From positions 1-23,382 of the forward strand of contig CAJTTT010000036.1 in the NCBI GenBank assembly GCA_910579285.1: 23,382 nucleotides of DNA, written 5' to 3'. The DNA comes from an uncultured Lachnospiraceae bacterium (GTDB taxonomy: Bacteria > Bacillota > Clostridia > Lachnospirales > Lachnospiraceae). Under the pieces are notes generated by a model, which saw only the letters and a list, made by a program, of their open reading frames with translations, had not been told where the DNA came from and made no database searches. Position 1 is the first letter of the stretch. Every line of letters begins with the position of its first letter. Positions 7,871-16,573 of the stretch are shown in pieces. The position numbers were made by a program, and so were the translations under genes.

Positions 7871-9034
7871 TTAATACCACCTCACCACAGGAAGCGTATT
7901 ATTCACTCCTTTTGTGGCAAGAATCTGGTGTAAGTCCACAATCCCGTTATGAAACACCGCGGCGCAGGCCGCCAGATACAGATCCCACATTCTGACAAAC
8001 CGCTCATCGAACATTTCGCCTACTTCACTGATATGTTCCCGATAATTTTCAAGCCAGCAGAGCAGTGTCTGATTGTAATGCAGACGCAGATTTTCCACAT
8101 CCACGATATGAAAGTTTTCCTCCGCCATATGCGAAACCGTCTCACGCAGGCTTGGAATTACCCCGCCCGGGAAAATATACTTCCGAATCCAGGCATCCCC
8201 GGGATACTCCTTTAATGCGCTGATAAAATGTAACAGACAGACGCCCTGATCCTTCAACATCTGATTGACACACTCCATAAACACCCGGTAATTTTTCCTG
8301 CCCACATGTTCCAGCATGCCAACGCTCACCACACGGTCAAACTGCTTTTTCATTCTCGGCAGATCCCGGTAATCCATCAGACGGACAGTCAGCACATCCT
8401 CCAGCCCCTCCGCCTTAATCCTTTTACGGAACGCCTTGCACTGTTCATGGCTCAATGTAATTCCCGTTCCGCGGACCTTATACTTTTGGGCAGCTTCAAT
8501 CAGCAGGTATCCCCAGCCGCAGCCGATATCGAGAATCTCCATTCCTTCTTCCAAATGCAGCTTTTCTAAAATATATGCCGCCTTGTTCACCTGTGCCTGA
8601 TGCAGTGTATCATCCGCCTTTCGGAAATACCCGCAGGAATAGCTCATGGTCTCATCCAGCCATAACCTGTAAAAATCGTTCCCGATATCGTAATGGCTGG
8701 AAACATCCCTTCTCTGGTGTTTTTTTGACAGGGATTCGGGAATCAGTTTTTTTAGAACCACCGCCTCCGTTGAAAATTTTCCCACCTGGCCAAGGAAATG
8801 ATCCAGCGCCTCATACAAATCCCCTTCAATCTCCAACACGCCGTCCATATAAGCCTCGCCAAGCGCGATGGATGTGCTGGCCGCCAGCGCGGTGAGCGGA
8901 ATCATCTTATGAAGCTTCACGGTAAAAACAGGTTTTCCCTCCCCGATCCGATATTTTTTTCCGTTCATTTTGACAAGGAATGGGGAATCATCGAATTTTT
9001 TCAGAAATGATATGAGTAATTCTTCCTGCAGCAT
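7871..9034 (-). CDS. cfa: Cyclopropane-fatty-acyl-phospholipid synthase
   Basis: This is a 387-residue SAM-dependent enzyme that adds a methylene bridge to cis double bonds of membrane phospholipid acyl chains, working at the inner face of the membrane. The start at 9034 follows AGGAGG. The N-terminal lipid-binding domain covers about 1-105. The methyltransferase core has RDVSSHYDIGNDFY (109-122), the SAM loop ILDIGCGWG (167-175), Glu242 and His243 in GMLEHVG, the conserved WIRKYIFPGG (282-291), and Tyr320 in LRLHYNQTL. These match the family's bicarbonate and active-site segments. Length is close to that of E. coli Cfa (382). Family knowledge: Cfa protects membranes in stationary phase, acid or solvent stress. 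No convincing promoter was picked out in the 196-base divergent space to the MATE gene, and no terminator is visible after it. Confidence 0.95.
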   Translation of the reverse strand: MLQEELLISFLKKFDDSPFLVKMNGKKYRIGEGKPVFTVKLHKMIPLTALAASTSIALGEAYMDGVLEIEGDLYEALDHFLGQVGKFSTEAVVLKKLIPESLSKKHQRRDVSSHYDIGNDFYRLWLDETMSYSCGYFRKADDTLHQAQVNKAAYILEKLHLEEGMEILDIGCGWGYLLIEAAQKYKVRGTGITLSHEQCKAFRKRIKAEGLEDVLTVRLMDYRDLPRMKKQFDRVVSVGMLEHVGRKNYRVFMECVNQMLKDQGVCLLHFISALKEYPGDAWIRKYIFPGGVIPSLRETVSHMAEENFHIVDVENLRLHYNQTLLCWLENYREHISEVGEMFDERFVRMWDLYLAACAAVFHNGIVDLHQILATKGVNNTLPVVRWY

Positions 9035-9170
9035 GTTGTTTTCCTCCTGCGGCCGTAAATCTGATCTCTTTTATATATGCCGCTCTTACTTATAATTTAG
9101 CCACAAGAAGGCATCTCCATACAAAAAAAGAGACAGATGTGCGCAGAAAGCTATTCTGTCGGAGCGATTG

Positions 9171-9179
9171 TGCTATAAT
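9171..9179 (+). promoter_or_regulatory. Extended -10 promoter of the MATE gene
   Basis: TGC followed by TATAAT (9174-9179) forms a perfect extended -10 element about 50 bases before the chosen start at 9231. The expected -35 position holds only a poor match, which extended -10 promoters tolerate. Confidence 0.55.
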
Positions 9180-9230
9180 GTAAAAAAGATAACAGAAATC
9201 TGTGTGATGCCGTTTTGGCATGGAGGAAAC

Positions 9231-10592
9231 ATGAACACTGGAAAACATACTGCAAAAACCACACTGCTGACCGAGGGCTGCATCTGGAAACAGCTCATCG
9301 CCTTTGCGTTCCCGCTTTTTTTAGGCAACCTTTTTCAGCAGTTATACAATACCGCCGACTCTCTCATTGTGGGAAATTTCCTCGGCAGCAATGCGCTCGC
9401 CGCAGTCAGTTCCTCTGGCAACCTTATTTTTCTGATGGTCGGTTTTTTTCAGGGCATCGCTGTGGGCGCCGGGGTTGTGATTGCCCGGTATTACGGCGCA
9501 CAGAAAACAGAGGAAGTTCAGAAAGCCGTACACACGACCGTTGCTTTCGGACTGGCTTCCGGCGTCTTTTTGACCGTTGCAGGCACCATCCTGACTTCCC
9601 GCATCCTCATATGGATGGGAACGCCCGCCGATGTGCTGCCGGAATCCACGGTCTATTTCCGCATTTATTTTCTCGGCTCCCTGTCCTTTGTCATGTACAA
9701 TGTCTTTGTGGGCATTTTGCAGTCTGTCGGGGACAGCCGCCATCCGCTCATTTATCTGATCGTGTCATCCGCCATCAACATTGTGCTGGATTTGCTGTTT
9801 ATCGCCGTGCTGGGTTTCGGTGTCGGCGCTGCCGCCCTGGCTACGATCCTTTCCCAGTTTATCAGCGCGTTTTTATGCCTCTGGCGGCTCGTCCGCAAGA
9901 GCCCGGATGACTACCGGGTATCCATACTGCGCATCCGTTTTGACCTTCCCATACTCCATGAGGTAATCTCCAACGGACTGCCCGCGGGATTTCAAAATTC
10001 CATCATTGCACTCGCCAACGTGGTGGTACAGTCAAACATCAACAAATTCGGCAAGATGGCTGTCGCCGGCAGCGGCGCCTACTCCAAGATCGAGGGCTTC
10101 GGCTTTCTGCCCATCACCTGTTTTGCTATGGCGCTGACCACCTTCATCAGCCAGAACCTTGGTGCAAAACAGTACGAGCGCGCCAAAAAGGGAGCACGTT
10201 TCGGCATCCTCTGCTCCATCCTCACAGCGGAACTCGTGGGTATCATTATCTACCTGACCATTCCGGCCCTGATTGCCGCTTTCAACCGAACGCCGGAGGT
10301 GATCGCTTACGGGACGACCCACGCGAGAACAGTCACACTTTTCTACTTCCTGCTCTCCTTCTCCCACTGCATCGCGGGAATCTTACGGGGCGCGGGAAAA
10401 GCCGCCGTGCCGATGCTCACCATGCTCTGCTTCTGGTGCATTGTCCGTGTGAGCTATATCACAGCCATTGTACATATGATCCCGGTAATCAACGTCATTT
10501 TCTGGGCCTATCCGCTGACATGGAGCTTAAGTTCCATTGTTTTTCTTATCTATTTTCTGAAAGCAGACTGGGTGCACGGGTTTGAGAAATAG
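9231..10592 (+). CDS. MATE family efflux transporter
   Basis: This is a 453-residue polytopic membrane protein with about 12 hydrophobic segments in two homologous halves, as expected for MATE cation- or proton-coupled multidrug/toxin exporters. The start at 9231 is set by GGAGG 6 bases upstream; in-frame codons further up overlap the promoter. Family-like segments include FPLFLGNLFQQLYNTAD (first helix and loop), IVGNFLG with the following AAVSSSGN, the amphipathic GIAVGAGVVIARYYGA, and in the second half NGLPAGFQNSIIA, ALTTFISQNLGA and AGILRGAGKA. Substrate is unknown. The gene is alone on this strand, divergent from cfa and convergent with the ABC permease gene. A regulator is not evident next to it. 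Confidence 0.93.
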   Translation: MNTGKHTAKTTLLTEGCIWKQLIAFAFPLFLGNLFQQLYNTADSLIVGNFLGSNALAAVSSSGNLIFLMVGFFQGIAVGAGVVIARYYGAQKTEEVQKAVHTTVAFGLASGVFLTVAGTILTSRILIWMGTPADVLPESTVYFRIYFLGSLSFVMYNVFVGILQSVGDSRHPLIYLIVSSAINIVLDLLFIAVLGFGVGAAALATILSQFISAFLCLWRLVRKSPDDYRVSILRIRFDLPILHEVISNGLPAGFQNSIIALANVVVQSNINKFGKMAVAGSGAYSKIEGFGFLPITCFAMALTTFISQNLGAKQYERAKKGARFGILCSILTAELVGIIIYLTIPALIAAFNRTPEVIAYGTTHARTVTLFYFLLSFSHCIAGILRGAGKAAVPMLTMLCFWCIVRVSYITAIVHMIPVINVIFWAYPLTWSLSSIVFLIYFLKADWVHGFEK

Positions 10593-10601
10593 ACCCGTGC
10601 G
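10575..10601. terminator. GC-rich hairpin at the end of the MATE gene
   Basis: An 8-base perfect stem, GCACGGGT (10575-10582) with ACCCGTGC (10594-10601), spans the MATE stop codon in the short gap to the convergent permease gene. No T run follows on either strand, so termination here is uncertain. Confidence 0.35.
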
Positions 10602-10611
10602 CCGCAGTATG

Positions 10612-12450
10612 CTATTCCGTTCTTCCCGCCAGCATCTTCATGGGCTCTTTTTGTAGGTTTACATAAATTCCAGCAGCCGCGATCACCGTTCCGGCCGCAA
10701 CAATTGCCAGTGCACACTCGGCCGCCGTCTTTAACGGCTCTTCCTGCTCATAAGACTTTGCCGCCGTTTTTCCCATATCCGTGGCCACGCTGTTTCCAAA
10801 GGTTTTATCATAATAATCTTCTCTTTCAATCTTCCCCTCGATCTCTCCCGACAGGTAACTGCCCGCCACACTGCCGCATACGCTTCCCACCAGAATCAGC
10901 AGGAAAATGCCCGAAAACAGGGAAGCAAAACTATGCCGCTTCCGAAAACCCAGGCACCGCTCCACCGCCGTCCGCTCCTTCTGTTTTAAGATAAACAGCC
11001 AGGAAAAATAACCGAGCACCATCAGTACCATGATCACGCCCATAACAAGCAGCAGTCTGGCAATATACTTCATATTGTTGATATTTGCCTCCAGTTCTGA
11101 ATAGCCTCCGTCATAAAAAGTGATTTCCACATTAGAAATCTGCAACTTGTTCCACTTCTCCATATACTCGTCGATGGTTCCGTTGGCAATGCGGAAAGAA
11201 GTGTTGCTTCCCGCCATTGGTCCGCTCTCCAGAATGTTATCCGCATCGCTGTTCTTCACGGAACGGCTGGGAATGATGATCTCATTATAGCCCATTCCAT
11301 AATCATCCCGTATTCCCGCCTGTCCGCCGTACACACCTACGATTTCATAATTGCCCTCCTCAAAAACCGGGTAAATCTCCCCTTTGGCATTGATCAGCGA
11401 AAATGCCGCCGCACTGTTGGTTGCAAACGCCCGTCCTGCAGTCCGCCTGTAATTTGCATACTGTAACGCGAGAGGCAGTTCATCCCCGATTGCAAGCCCG
11501 GCACGCCGGGCAAACAGTTCCGACACAAGACATACCCTGTCCCCGTTCGCATACTCCTTTGCCGTAAACTCCCTGCCCTGGCTGATATATGCATTGCCAT
11601 TGTAGAAAGGCATCAGCAGATTAATGTCGTCTGTGCCCGTTACCGGGAATGTATGCCGCAGATAATCCCATGAGGCAATTACATTCAGCCAGCGCCTGCC
11701 TTTGTCCGATTCATAAAACCCTTCTGTCACCTCATCGCAAAAATGTCCTTCTTCCACGTCATCCGGCACTTTGTTGCCGTCTATATCAACCTGATCGGAT
11801 TCCAGAACCGTGTAAGGGATGTACTCTGTAACATCATCCCCCTCAAACTCCTGCTGATCCTCATGTCCCGGTCTATAAGCAACAGACATCACATAAGTCT
11901 TATCCGCATACAGTTTCTCCGGCTTCGGATTATAGTGATCGCAGAAAGAAATGACATGTCCATCCCTGATTCCTCCCTGTCCGGCAAGCACCCTGGTTAC
12001 CTGAAAGGCAATCGGATGGTCGGGCACTGCATCTTCCACCGGCGATCCCTCCACGATCTCGCTGAGGCTCATGCCCAAACCGTACATCTCATACTCCGGC
12101 ATGTAAGAGCCGTAAAAACATCTTCGCTCCGGCCCGGACAGATAATCTGCACCCTCGAAGTCCAGCACGGACAAAGGCACATAGGAATCATAAACCGAAC
12201 TATTGTAAATGCGGTAGTCCTTGATTTCCGCATCCCAGATCCGCCGCTCTTCCACCTGATCTGCCTTCTGCTCCACCGTTCCGATAGTCATAAAGGAATC
12301 CTCGTAGGCTTCCATTTTAGCCTGATTCGTAACCAGAAACTCCCTGCCGATACTGCAAAGCCCCGATGCAAAAATAAGCAGCAGCAAAAACAGGGCGGCT
12401 CTCCCCTTCATACGAAAAAGCTGACGCATACTATTCTTAAAAAGCAGCAT
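10612..12450 (-). CDS. ABC transporter permease, FtsX/MacB type
   Basis: This is a 612-residue permease subunit, third gene of the operon. The start at ATG 12450 is chosen for AAGGAG 6 bases upstream; the upstream in-frame ATG at 12480 lacks one. One N-terminal membrane segment (about 19-35) is followed by a large extracytoplasmic region (about 40-460), then three C-terminal membrane segments (462-487, 508-533, 576-597). The loop after the first of these (KERTAVERCLGFRKRH) is the conserved FtsX coupling segment contacting the ATPase. Family knowledge: MacB-type systems use mechanotransmission rather than classic transport, exporting peptides, lipoproteins or antibiotics, or signalling cell-envelope stress. 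Substrate is not predictable. It presumably pairs with the XRE-fused permease encoded first in the operon. Confidence 0.88.
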   Translation of the reverse strand: MLLFKNSMRQLFRMKGRAALFLLLLIFASGLCSIGREFLVTNQAKMEAYEDSFMTIGTVEQKADQVEERRIWDAEIKDYRIYNSSVYDSYVPLSVLDFEGADYLSGPERRCFYGSYMPEYEMYGLGMSLSEIVEGSPVEDAVPDHPIAFQVTRVLAGQGGIRDGHVISFCDHYNPKPEKLYADKTYVMSVAYRPGHEDQQEFEGDDVTEYIPYTVLESDQVDIDGNKVPDDVEEGHFCDEVTEGFYESDKGRRWLNVIASWDYLRHTFPVTGTDDINLLMPFYNGNAYISQGREFTAKEYANGDRVCLVSELFARRAGLAIGDELPLALQYANYRRTAGRAFATNSAAAFSLINAKGEIYPVFEEGNYEIVGVYGGQAGIRDDYGMGYNEIIIPSRSVKNSDADNILESGPMAGSNTSFRIANGTIDEYMEKWNKLQISNVEITFYDGGYSELEANINNMKYIARLLLVMGVIMVLMVLGYFSWLFILKQKERTAVERCLGFRKRHSFASLFSGIFLLILVGSVCGSVAGSYLSGEIEGKIEREDYYDKTFGNSVATDMGKTAAKSYEQEEPLKTAAECALAIVAAGTVIAAAGIYVNLQKEPMKMLAGRTE

Positions 12451-12492
12451 ACCAAACTCCTTCCTCATCCCGCATTTCAACTTTCCGCGTTG

Positions 12493-13164
12493 CTAGCGTA
12501 TCTGCTCCATGCTTCCATCCTTCATACGAAAGACATGATCCGTCTCATCCGCCACTCTTTGGTTATGAGTAATGACGATCACCGTATAGCCGTCCTCATG
12601 GGCAAGCTCCTTTAAGAGCGCAACCACATTCTCCTCATTTCCCGAATCCAGATTGCCCGTCGGTTCATCAGCCAGAATGATCTCCCCGCCTGCGGCCACC
12701 GCCCGGGCAATCGCCACCCGCTGCTGTTCCCCGCCGCTCATCATCTTCGGAAACTGCCTGCATATCCTGGATTCCAGTCCCACCCGCTCCAAAAGCTGTC
12801 TGGCCTGTCTGGCAGCCTCCTTTTTCCGCATTTTCTTACATTCCAACGGCAGCATCACATTCTCCTGCGCCGTCAATAGCGGAAACAGGTGAAACGCCTG
12901 ATACACCACCGCCGCCCGGTTCAGACGGTAAGCGTCCCTGTCCATATCGCATAGCGGCTCCCCCTCCACATAGATCGTTCCCTCACAGGGCTGGTCTAAC
13001 CCGGCCAGAAGAGAAAGAAAGGTGCTCTTGCCACTGCCCGACTCGCCCACAATCGCATAGAATTTTCCCTTCTCAAAGACACAGCTTACATCCTTCACCG
13101 CCTCCACCTTCTGGTACTTGCTCTGATAGCTGTAAGACACATGTTCCGCACGCAGTATCTCCAT
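12493..13164 (-). CDS. ABC transporter ATP-binding protein (MacB/LolD type)
   Basis: This is a 223-residue cytoplasmic ATPase. The start at ATG 13164 has GGAGGT at good spacing; a frame extending to 13191 would overlap the permease gene and lacks a better site. Motifs: Walker A GESGSGKST (40-48), Q-loop Gln89 in VVYQAF, signature MSGGEQQRVAIARA (from 142), Walker B IILADEPTGNLDS (from 162) and switch His200 in VITHNQ. The LADEPTGNLD wording and short length are typical of the MacB/LolD/FtsE group, which work with FtsX-fold permeases. It lies 13 bases after the XRE-permease stop and 42 bases before the second permease, so the three genes form one transcription unit. It powers both permeases. 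Confidence 0.95.
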   Translation of the reverse strand: MEILRAEHVSYSYQSKYQKVEAVKDVSCVFEKGKFYAIVGESGSGKSTFLSLLAGLDQPCEGTIYVEGEPLCDMDRDAYRLNRAAVVYQAFHLFPLLTAQENVMLPLECKKMRKKEAARQARQLLERVGLESRICRQFPKMMSGGEQQRVAIARAVAAGGEIILADEPTGNLDSGNEENVVALLKELAHEDGYTVIVITHNQRVADETDHVFRMKDGSMEQIR

Positions 13165-13177
13165 TTTTACCTCCATT

Positions 13178-14929
13178 TCATCCTTCCACAAACAACGCTT
13201 CCATCACACTCACATCCAACAGCTTCCACAGCGCCAGACTGTTACCAGCCATATAACAGATGCCCACCAGTCCGCCTGCCAGCGCGGAACTTCCACCGTA
13301 ATTTCCCTGGATCAGCACCGAAAGCACACTTCCCGCCACAACTCCCGTAATGACTAAGGTCAGCTGATCCACGAAAAAGACCCGGAAACATTGGTACCTG
13401 TTCAACCCAATCGAACGAAGCAGCGCCATTTCCTTTTTCCTGCTCTGTAAAAGCAGAAGCGTAATCAGATATCCCACCCCCACAATCAAAATAAGGAGAA
13501 AGGGAAAGAATGCGCGCACCGTGTCGATCACCTGCCGCAGATGCTCCGCCGTGCTGATAAAGGCGGCGTCATTCACATTTAATGCCACACCGTTTACCGA
13601 TTGATCCAATTCCGTTGGCGCAGCACTTCGGAATCCCAGATCTTTCATCTCCTGTTTGAAGGCATTCAGTGAAAGCGCGTCCGAAACCTGAAAAGCTGCT
13701 GAACTTGCAAAGAAGGGAATCCCCTCTTCGGCATAAGTATTTCTGACCGCATGAAAGGGTACAATCACGTCCGGCGGCACCGCGAACTGATCATCCCACC
13801 TGCCCCGCATATCTACATATCCGGCAATCTCGTACTCTACCGTCTGTAAAGGACCCGCAAAAAGTTCTGCGTAACGCTCATCCTTACGGTAGTAGTACCA
13901 CTGGCAGAGCGTCACCTGGTCTCCCAGCTTCCATCCCTTCCTTTCAAAAAGCTCTTTGGAAACGATACATTTTGCCTCGGATCCCTGTAAAATCGAGGCA
14001 TCCGCACCCGCATTCCACACCACATCGCTCTCCTCAATGCCGCCCACCGCCTCAATGCCGTTTACCCCATCCAAAAACAAATTCAGCGTATGCCACTCTC
14101 CAGGAATGACCTGATCAATCCCTGCTTTGAGGCGCACATCCATTTTCAGCCGGTCAACATATGCCGAGTCCAGAAGCCCCTGCACAAGACTGTCTTTTAT
14201 GAAAATGCCCGACTGTCTACTCCCGTCCGCCGTGCTGACATAAGCGTTTACCGGGATTGCCTCCGGCAGCATGGCAAGCTGTTTTTCATTGTTGGCGATA
14301 TTGGACAGATAAGTGTGGAGCAGAAACACCACCAGCATATCCATCAGGATGGTCAAAAGGCTCTTCACCTTATGCCGGCCGATCTTCACTTCCCGGATGC
14401 TCTCGTTCTTCCAGAGAAGATACACCGCTCCAGCCCCGCAAAAGATCACGAGCGCGCCTGCCCACACATAGAAAAATACCGGGTTTTCGTACCAGGGACT
14501 ATCTGAAAACGCAGACAGCTTTTCCAGGGCCCGCCCTTCCTCCTGCCCCGCCAGATAACCGATACCCACACAGACAAGATAGAGAACCCCGCAGGCACAG
14601 GCTCCCAGAAGCAGCTTCACTTTCCACATCTGTCTCCCCCGCTCCTGCGCCTGTTTGGACTGGGATATGGTTTCCGCCACAATCTGTTCCGCCTCTTCCC
14701 TGTCAATCTCTGGTTCCGCCATTCTTTCACTCTGCATCAGTTCCAGGAGACTCACACCCAGACACTGTGCCAGCGGCTCCAATATTTTAATATCCGGAAA
14801 CCCGGCTCCATTTTCCCACTTGGAAACAGCCTTGTCGGATACATGGATCTGCTCCGCAAGCTGCTTCTGCGTAAGCCCCTTTGCCTGTCTGGATTCCCGT
14901 ATGAATTTACCGAATCTGATGTTGTCCAT
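13178..14929 (-). CDS. XRE helix-turn-helix domain fused to FtsX/MacB-type ABC permease
   Basis: This is a 583-residue fusion. The start at ATG 14929 follows GAGAGGTGG. Residues 3-62 form a Cro/CI-type helix-turn-helix (FGKFIRESRQAKGLTQKQLA, then VSDKAVSKWENG and PDIKILEPLAQCLGVS), a full XRE domain. A linker (about 70-100) leads to two membrane segments (103-128, 149-174), a third (190-210), an extracytoplasmic region (about 211-470), and the FtsX-type triple helix end (472-495, 516-541, 548-570) with the coupling loop SRKKEMALLRSIGLNRYQ. The layout implies a DNA-binding domain in the cytosol tethered to a permease. It is first in an operon with the ATPase and second permease. Inference: it may sense the transporter's state and control transcription, perhaps of its own operon. 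The fusion is in one continuous frame, with no internal ribosome binding site noted at the junction. Confidence 0.9.
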   Translation of the reverse strand: MDNIRFGKFIRESRQAKGLTQKQLAEQIHVSDKAVSKWENGAGFPDIKILEPLAQCLGVSLLELMQSERMAEPEIDREEAEQIVAETISQSKQAQERGRQMWKVKLLLGACACGVLYLVCVGIGYLAGQEEGRALEKLSAFSDSPWYENPVFFYVWAGALVIFCGAGAVYLLWKNESIREVKIGRHKVKSLLTILMDMLVVFLLHTYLSNIANNEKQLAMLPEAIPVNAYVSTADGSRQSGIFIKDSLVQGLLDSAYVDRLKMDVRLKAGIDQVIPGEWHTLNLFLDGVNGIEAVGGIEESDVVWNAGADASILQGSEAKCIVSKELFERKGWKLGDQVTLCQWYYYRKDERYAELFAGPLQTVEYEIAGYVDMRGRWDDQFAVPPDVIVPFHAVRNTYAEEGIPFFASSAAFQVSDALSLNAFKQEMKDLGFRSAAPTELDQSVNGVALNVNDAAFISTAEHLRQVIDTVRAFFPFLLILIVGVGYLITLLLLQSRKKEMALLRSIGLNRYQCFRVFFVDQLTLVITGVVAGSVLSVLIQGNYGGSSALAGGLVGICYMAGNSLALWKLLDVSVMEALFVEG

Positions 14930-14949
14930 AAGCCACCTCTCATACCCGG

Positions 14950-14979
14950 ATTGTAGCACAATGATAAGAAAAAGGGCAA
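14950..14979 (-). promoter_or_regulatory. Promoter of the XRE-ABC operon
   Basis: On the - strand TTGCCC (14979-14974) and TACAAT (14955-14950) are 18 bases apart, with TGC before the -10 box (extended -10). The -35 box lies inside the right arm of the upstream gene's terminator stem. The 5' leader would be only about 14-20 bases, ending in the Shine-Dalgarno site. Confidence 0.6.
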
Positions 14980-15000
14980 TCTACGCAAAGTAGACTGCCC
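14966..15000 (-). terminator. Intrinsic terminator of the MocR regulator gene
   Basis: On the - strand an 11-base stem with one mismatch (15000-14990 with 14984-14974, 5-base loop) is followed by TTTTTCTT, 21 bases after the regulator's stop codon. This is a canonical Rho-independent terminator. Confidence 0.85.
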
Positions 15001-15020
15001 CTACGGCCGTATCTTTTCCC

Positions 15021-16418
15021 CTATTCTGCCAATATTTTATAAAAGATATCACAGGCGTTCCCCGCCCTTTCGATATCTAAATTGGAGTAATTGATGATAA
15101 AACAACGCTTCCTTTCGCTTTTCGTAAAATAATATTCTGACAGCGCATGCAAACGGATTCCCTGATCCCTCAATGCATCAAGGATCTCCCCGTCCGCCTT
15201 TTCGGTTTCGATCTGAATCAGAAAATGCAGGCCGGAGTCATTCTCAATAATCTCGCACACATCGTTCAGTCTGCTCTTCTTAATCGTCTCAATCATTCGG
15301 TTTCTCTGTCTGCTGTAGTACAGGCGCATCCGATTGATATGTTTTTCAAAATATCCCTGTCTGATAAAGGCGGCCAGCGTATACTGCTCAAAGTTGGAAA
15401 CCGTGCAGGCATAAAAGGACAATTCCCTGTAAAAACGGTTGATCAGATGAACCGGCAGAATCATATAGCTGATTCGAATGGTGGGGGTGAGGGATTTGGA
15501 AAATGTATTCATATAAATTACCTTTTCACAGGCGTCCATACTGAACAGGGTCGGGATCGGTTTCCCGTTTAGCCGAAACTCACTGTCATAATCATCCTCG
15601 ATGATATAACGCCCCTCTCTCTCATTTGCCCATGCCAGAATTTCGTATCTTCTTCCGGCAGGCATGGTGATCCCTGTCGGGAAATGATGGTTCGGGCTGA
15701 TATGCGCGATATCCGCCCCGGTTTCCTTAAGTCCCTCAAAGGTCATTCCCATTTCATCCATATCCGCATACTTGCACGAGATCTGATACTGCCTGTACAC
15801 CTGCACAATCTTTCGATATCCCGGATTTTCCACACAATACTGCTTCCCGTTTCCCAAAAGCTGCACAATCAGACCATACAAATACTCCGTTCCCGCGCCG
15901 ATCACAATCTGATCTGGATCGACAAGCATTCCTCTAAAAGACTTCAGATGCTCCGCAATTGCCGTCCGCAGTTCCCCGATGCCTCCGGCCGGGGATGCCT
16001 CCATCAGCTCACCGCTCTTATTGGAGATGACGCTCCGCAGAATTTTCGCCCATATGGAAAAGGGGAACAGCTCAGGGTTCATCCTGTTATCCGACAAATC
16101 CACCGCATAGCAGGGTCTTTCCTCCGGGATGTGAATGTTCAGGGAAATACTGCCCTCTCTCTGCACCTTCTTCATGCCTTCAAGTTTCGCCACATAATAT
16201 CCCTTTTGCGGAATAGTGTAAATATACCCTTCGCTGATCAACTGGTCATAGGCGTTTTGAATGGTAATGGTACTAATACCGTTATTTTTTGCGAAAGTCC
16301 TCTTGGAAGGCAGCTTTTCTCCCTGCTGCAGATTCCCCGCCAAAATGTCCTCCTTTATGCACTGATATATGTATTCGTACAAAGGCCCCTGCGCCTTAGC
16401 AAAATTATAAGTCAACAT
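15021..16418 (-). CDS. pdxR: MocR-type regulator (GntR HTH plus aminotransferase domain), PdxR-like
   Basis: This is a 465-residue regulator. Residues 10-80 form a GntR winged helix (GPLYEYIYQCIKEDI, LPSKRTFAKNNGIS, AYDQLISEGYIYT). After a linker of about 20 residues, the rest is a fold-type-I aminotransferase domain with NPGYRKIV, SPNHHFPTG, IIEDDYDSEF (Asp276 for the cofactor ring nitrogen) and the PLP-binding lysine Lys308 in NTFSKSL. Family knowledge: PdxR senses pyridoxal phosphate through this domain and controls pdxS/pdxT. The divergent pdxS gene 155 bases away, with a repeat/palindrome between them, supports the PdxR role. The start at 16418 follows AGAGGA with 9-base spacing. It ends at a clear terminator. 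Confidence 0.9.
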   Translation of the reverse strand: MLTYNFAKAQGPLYEYIYQCIKEDILAGNLQQGEKLPSKRTFAKNNGISTITIQNAYDQLISEGYIYTIPQKGYYVAKLEGMKKVQREGSISLNIHIPEERPCYAVDLSDNRMNPELFPFSIWAKILRSVISNKSGELMEASPAGGIGELRTAIAEHLKSFRGMLVDPDQIVIGAGTEYLYGLIVQLLGNGKQYCVENPGYRKIVQVYRQYQISCKYADMDEMGMTFEGLKETGADIAHISPNHHFPTGITMPAGRRYEILAWANEREGRYIIEDDYDSEFRLNGKPIPTLFSMDACEKVIYMNTFSKSLTPTIRISYMILPVHLINRFYRELSFYACTVSNFEQYTLAAFIRQGYFEKHINRMRLYYSRQRNRMIETIKKSRLNDVCEIIENDSGLHFLIQIETEKADGEILDALRDQGIRLHALSEYYFTKSERKRCFIINYSNLDIERAGNACDIFYKILAE

Positions 16419-16469
16419 CCTTTCCGTTCCTCTTCTGACATATAAACAATTCTCATTTTGAATATTTTT

Positions 16470-16501
16470 CTATAACCAGATTTACTGTAACATAGTTACA
16501 G
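16470..16501. promoter_or_regulatory. Probable PdxR operator (direct repeat plus palindrome)
   Basis: In the regulator-pdxS intergenic space, CTATAAC (16470-16476) and CTGTAAC (16485-16491) form a direct repeat 15 bases apart. The second copy is the left half of a perfect palindrome CTGTAAC-ATA-GTTACAG (16485-16501). Two direct half-sites plus one inverted site is the layout described for MocR regulators such as PdxR. Binding by this regulator is inferred. Confidence 0.65.
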
Positions 16502-16573
16502 ACAAAACACAAGAACAACAGAAACGTTTAAGCAGTCAAAAAAGTTATGCAGAGAATGAGAATGGAGGAAAAC

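Noticed and set aside
9035..9170. Sigma-A promoter for cfa on the - strand
   Set aside because: Several TA-rich -10-like strings exist (for example near 9074-9082) but none has a -35 box at acceptable spacing.
11743..12615. 290-codon open frame on the + strand opposite the ABC permease and ATPase genes
   Set aside because: It runs across two real genes and the space between them, with low-complexity His/Ile/Leu-rich product and no start signal; it is an antisense shadow.
16520..16535. Possible cre (CcpA) site around AGAAACGTTTAAG before pdxS
   Set aside because: It lacks the TG and CA ends of the cre consensus and fits poorly with a B6 biosynthesis gene.
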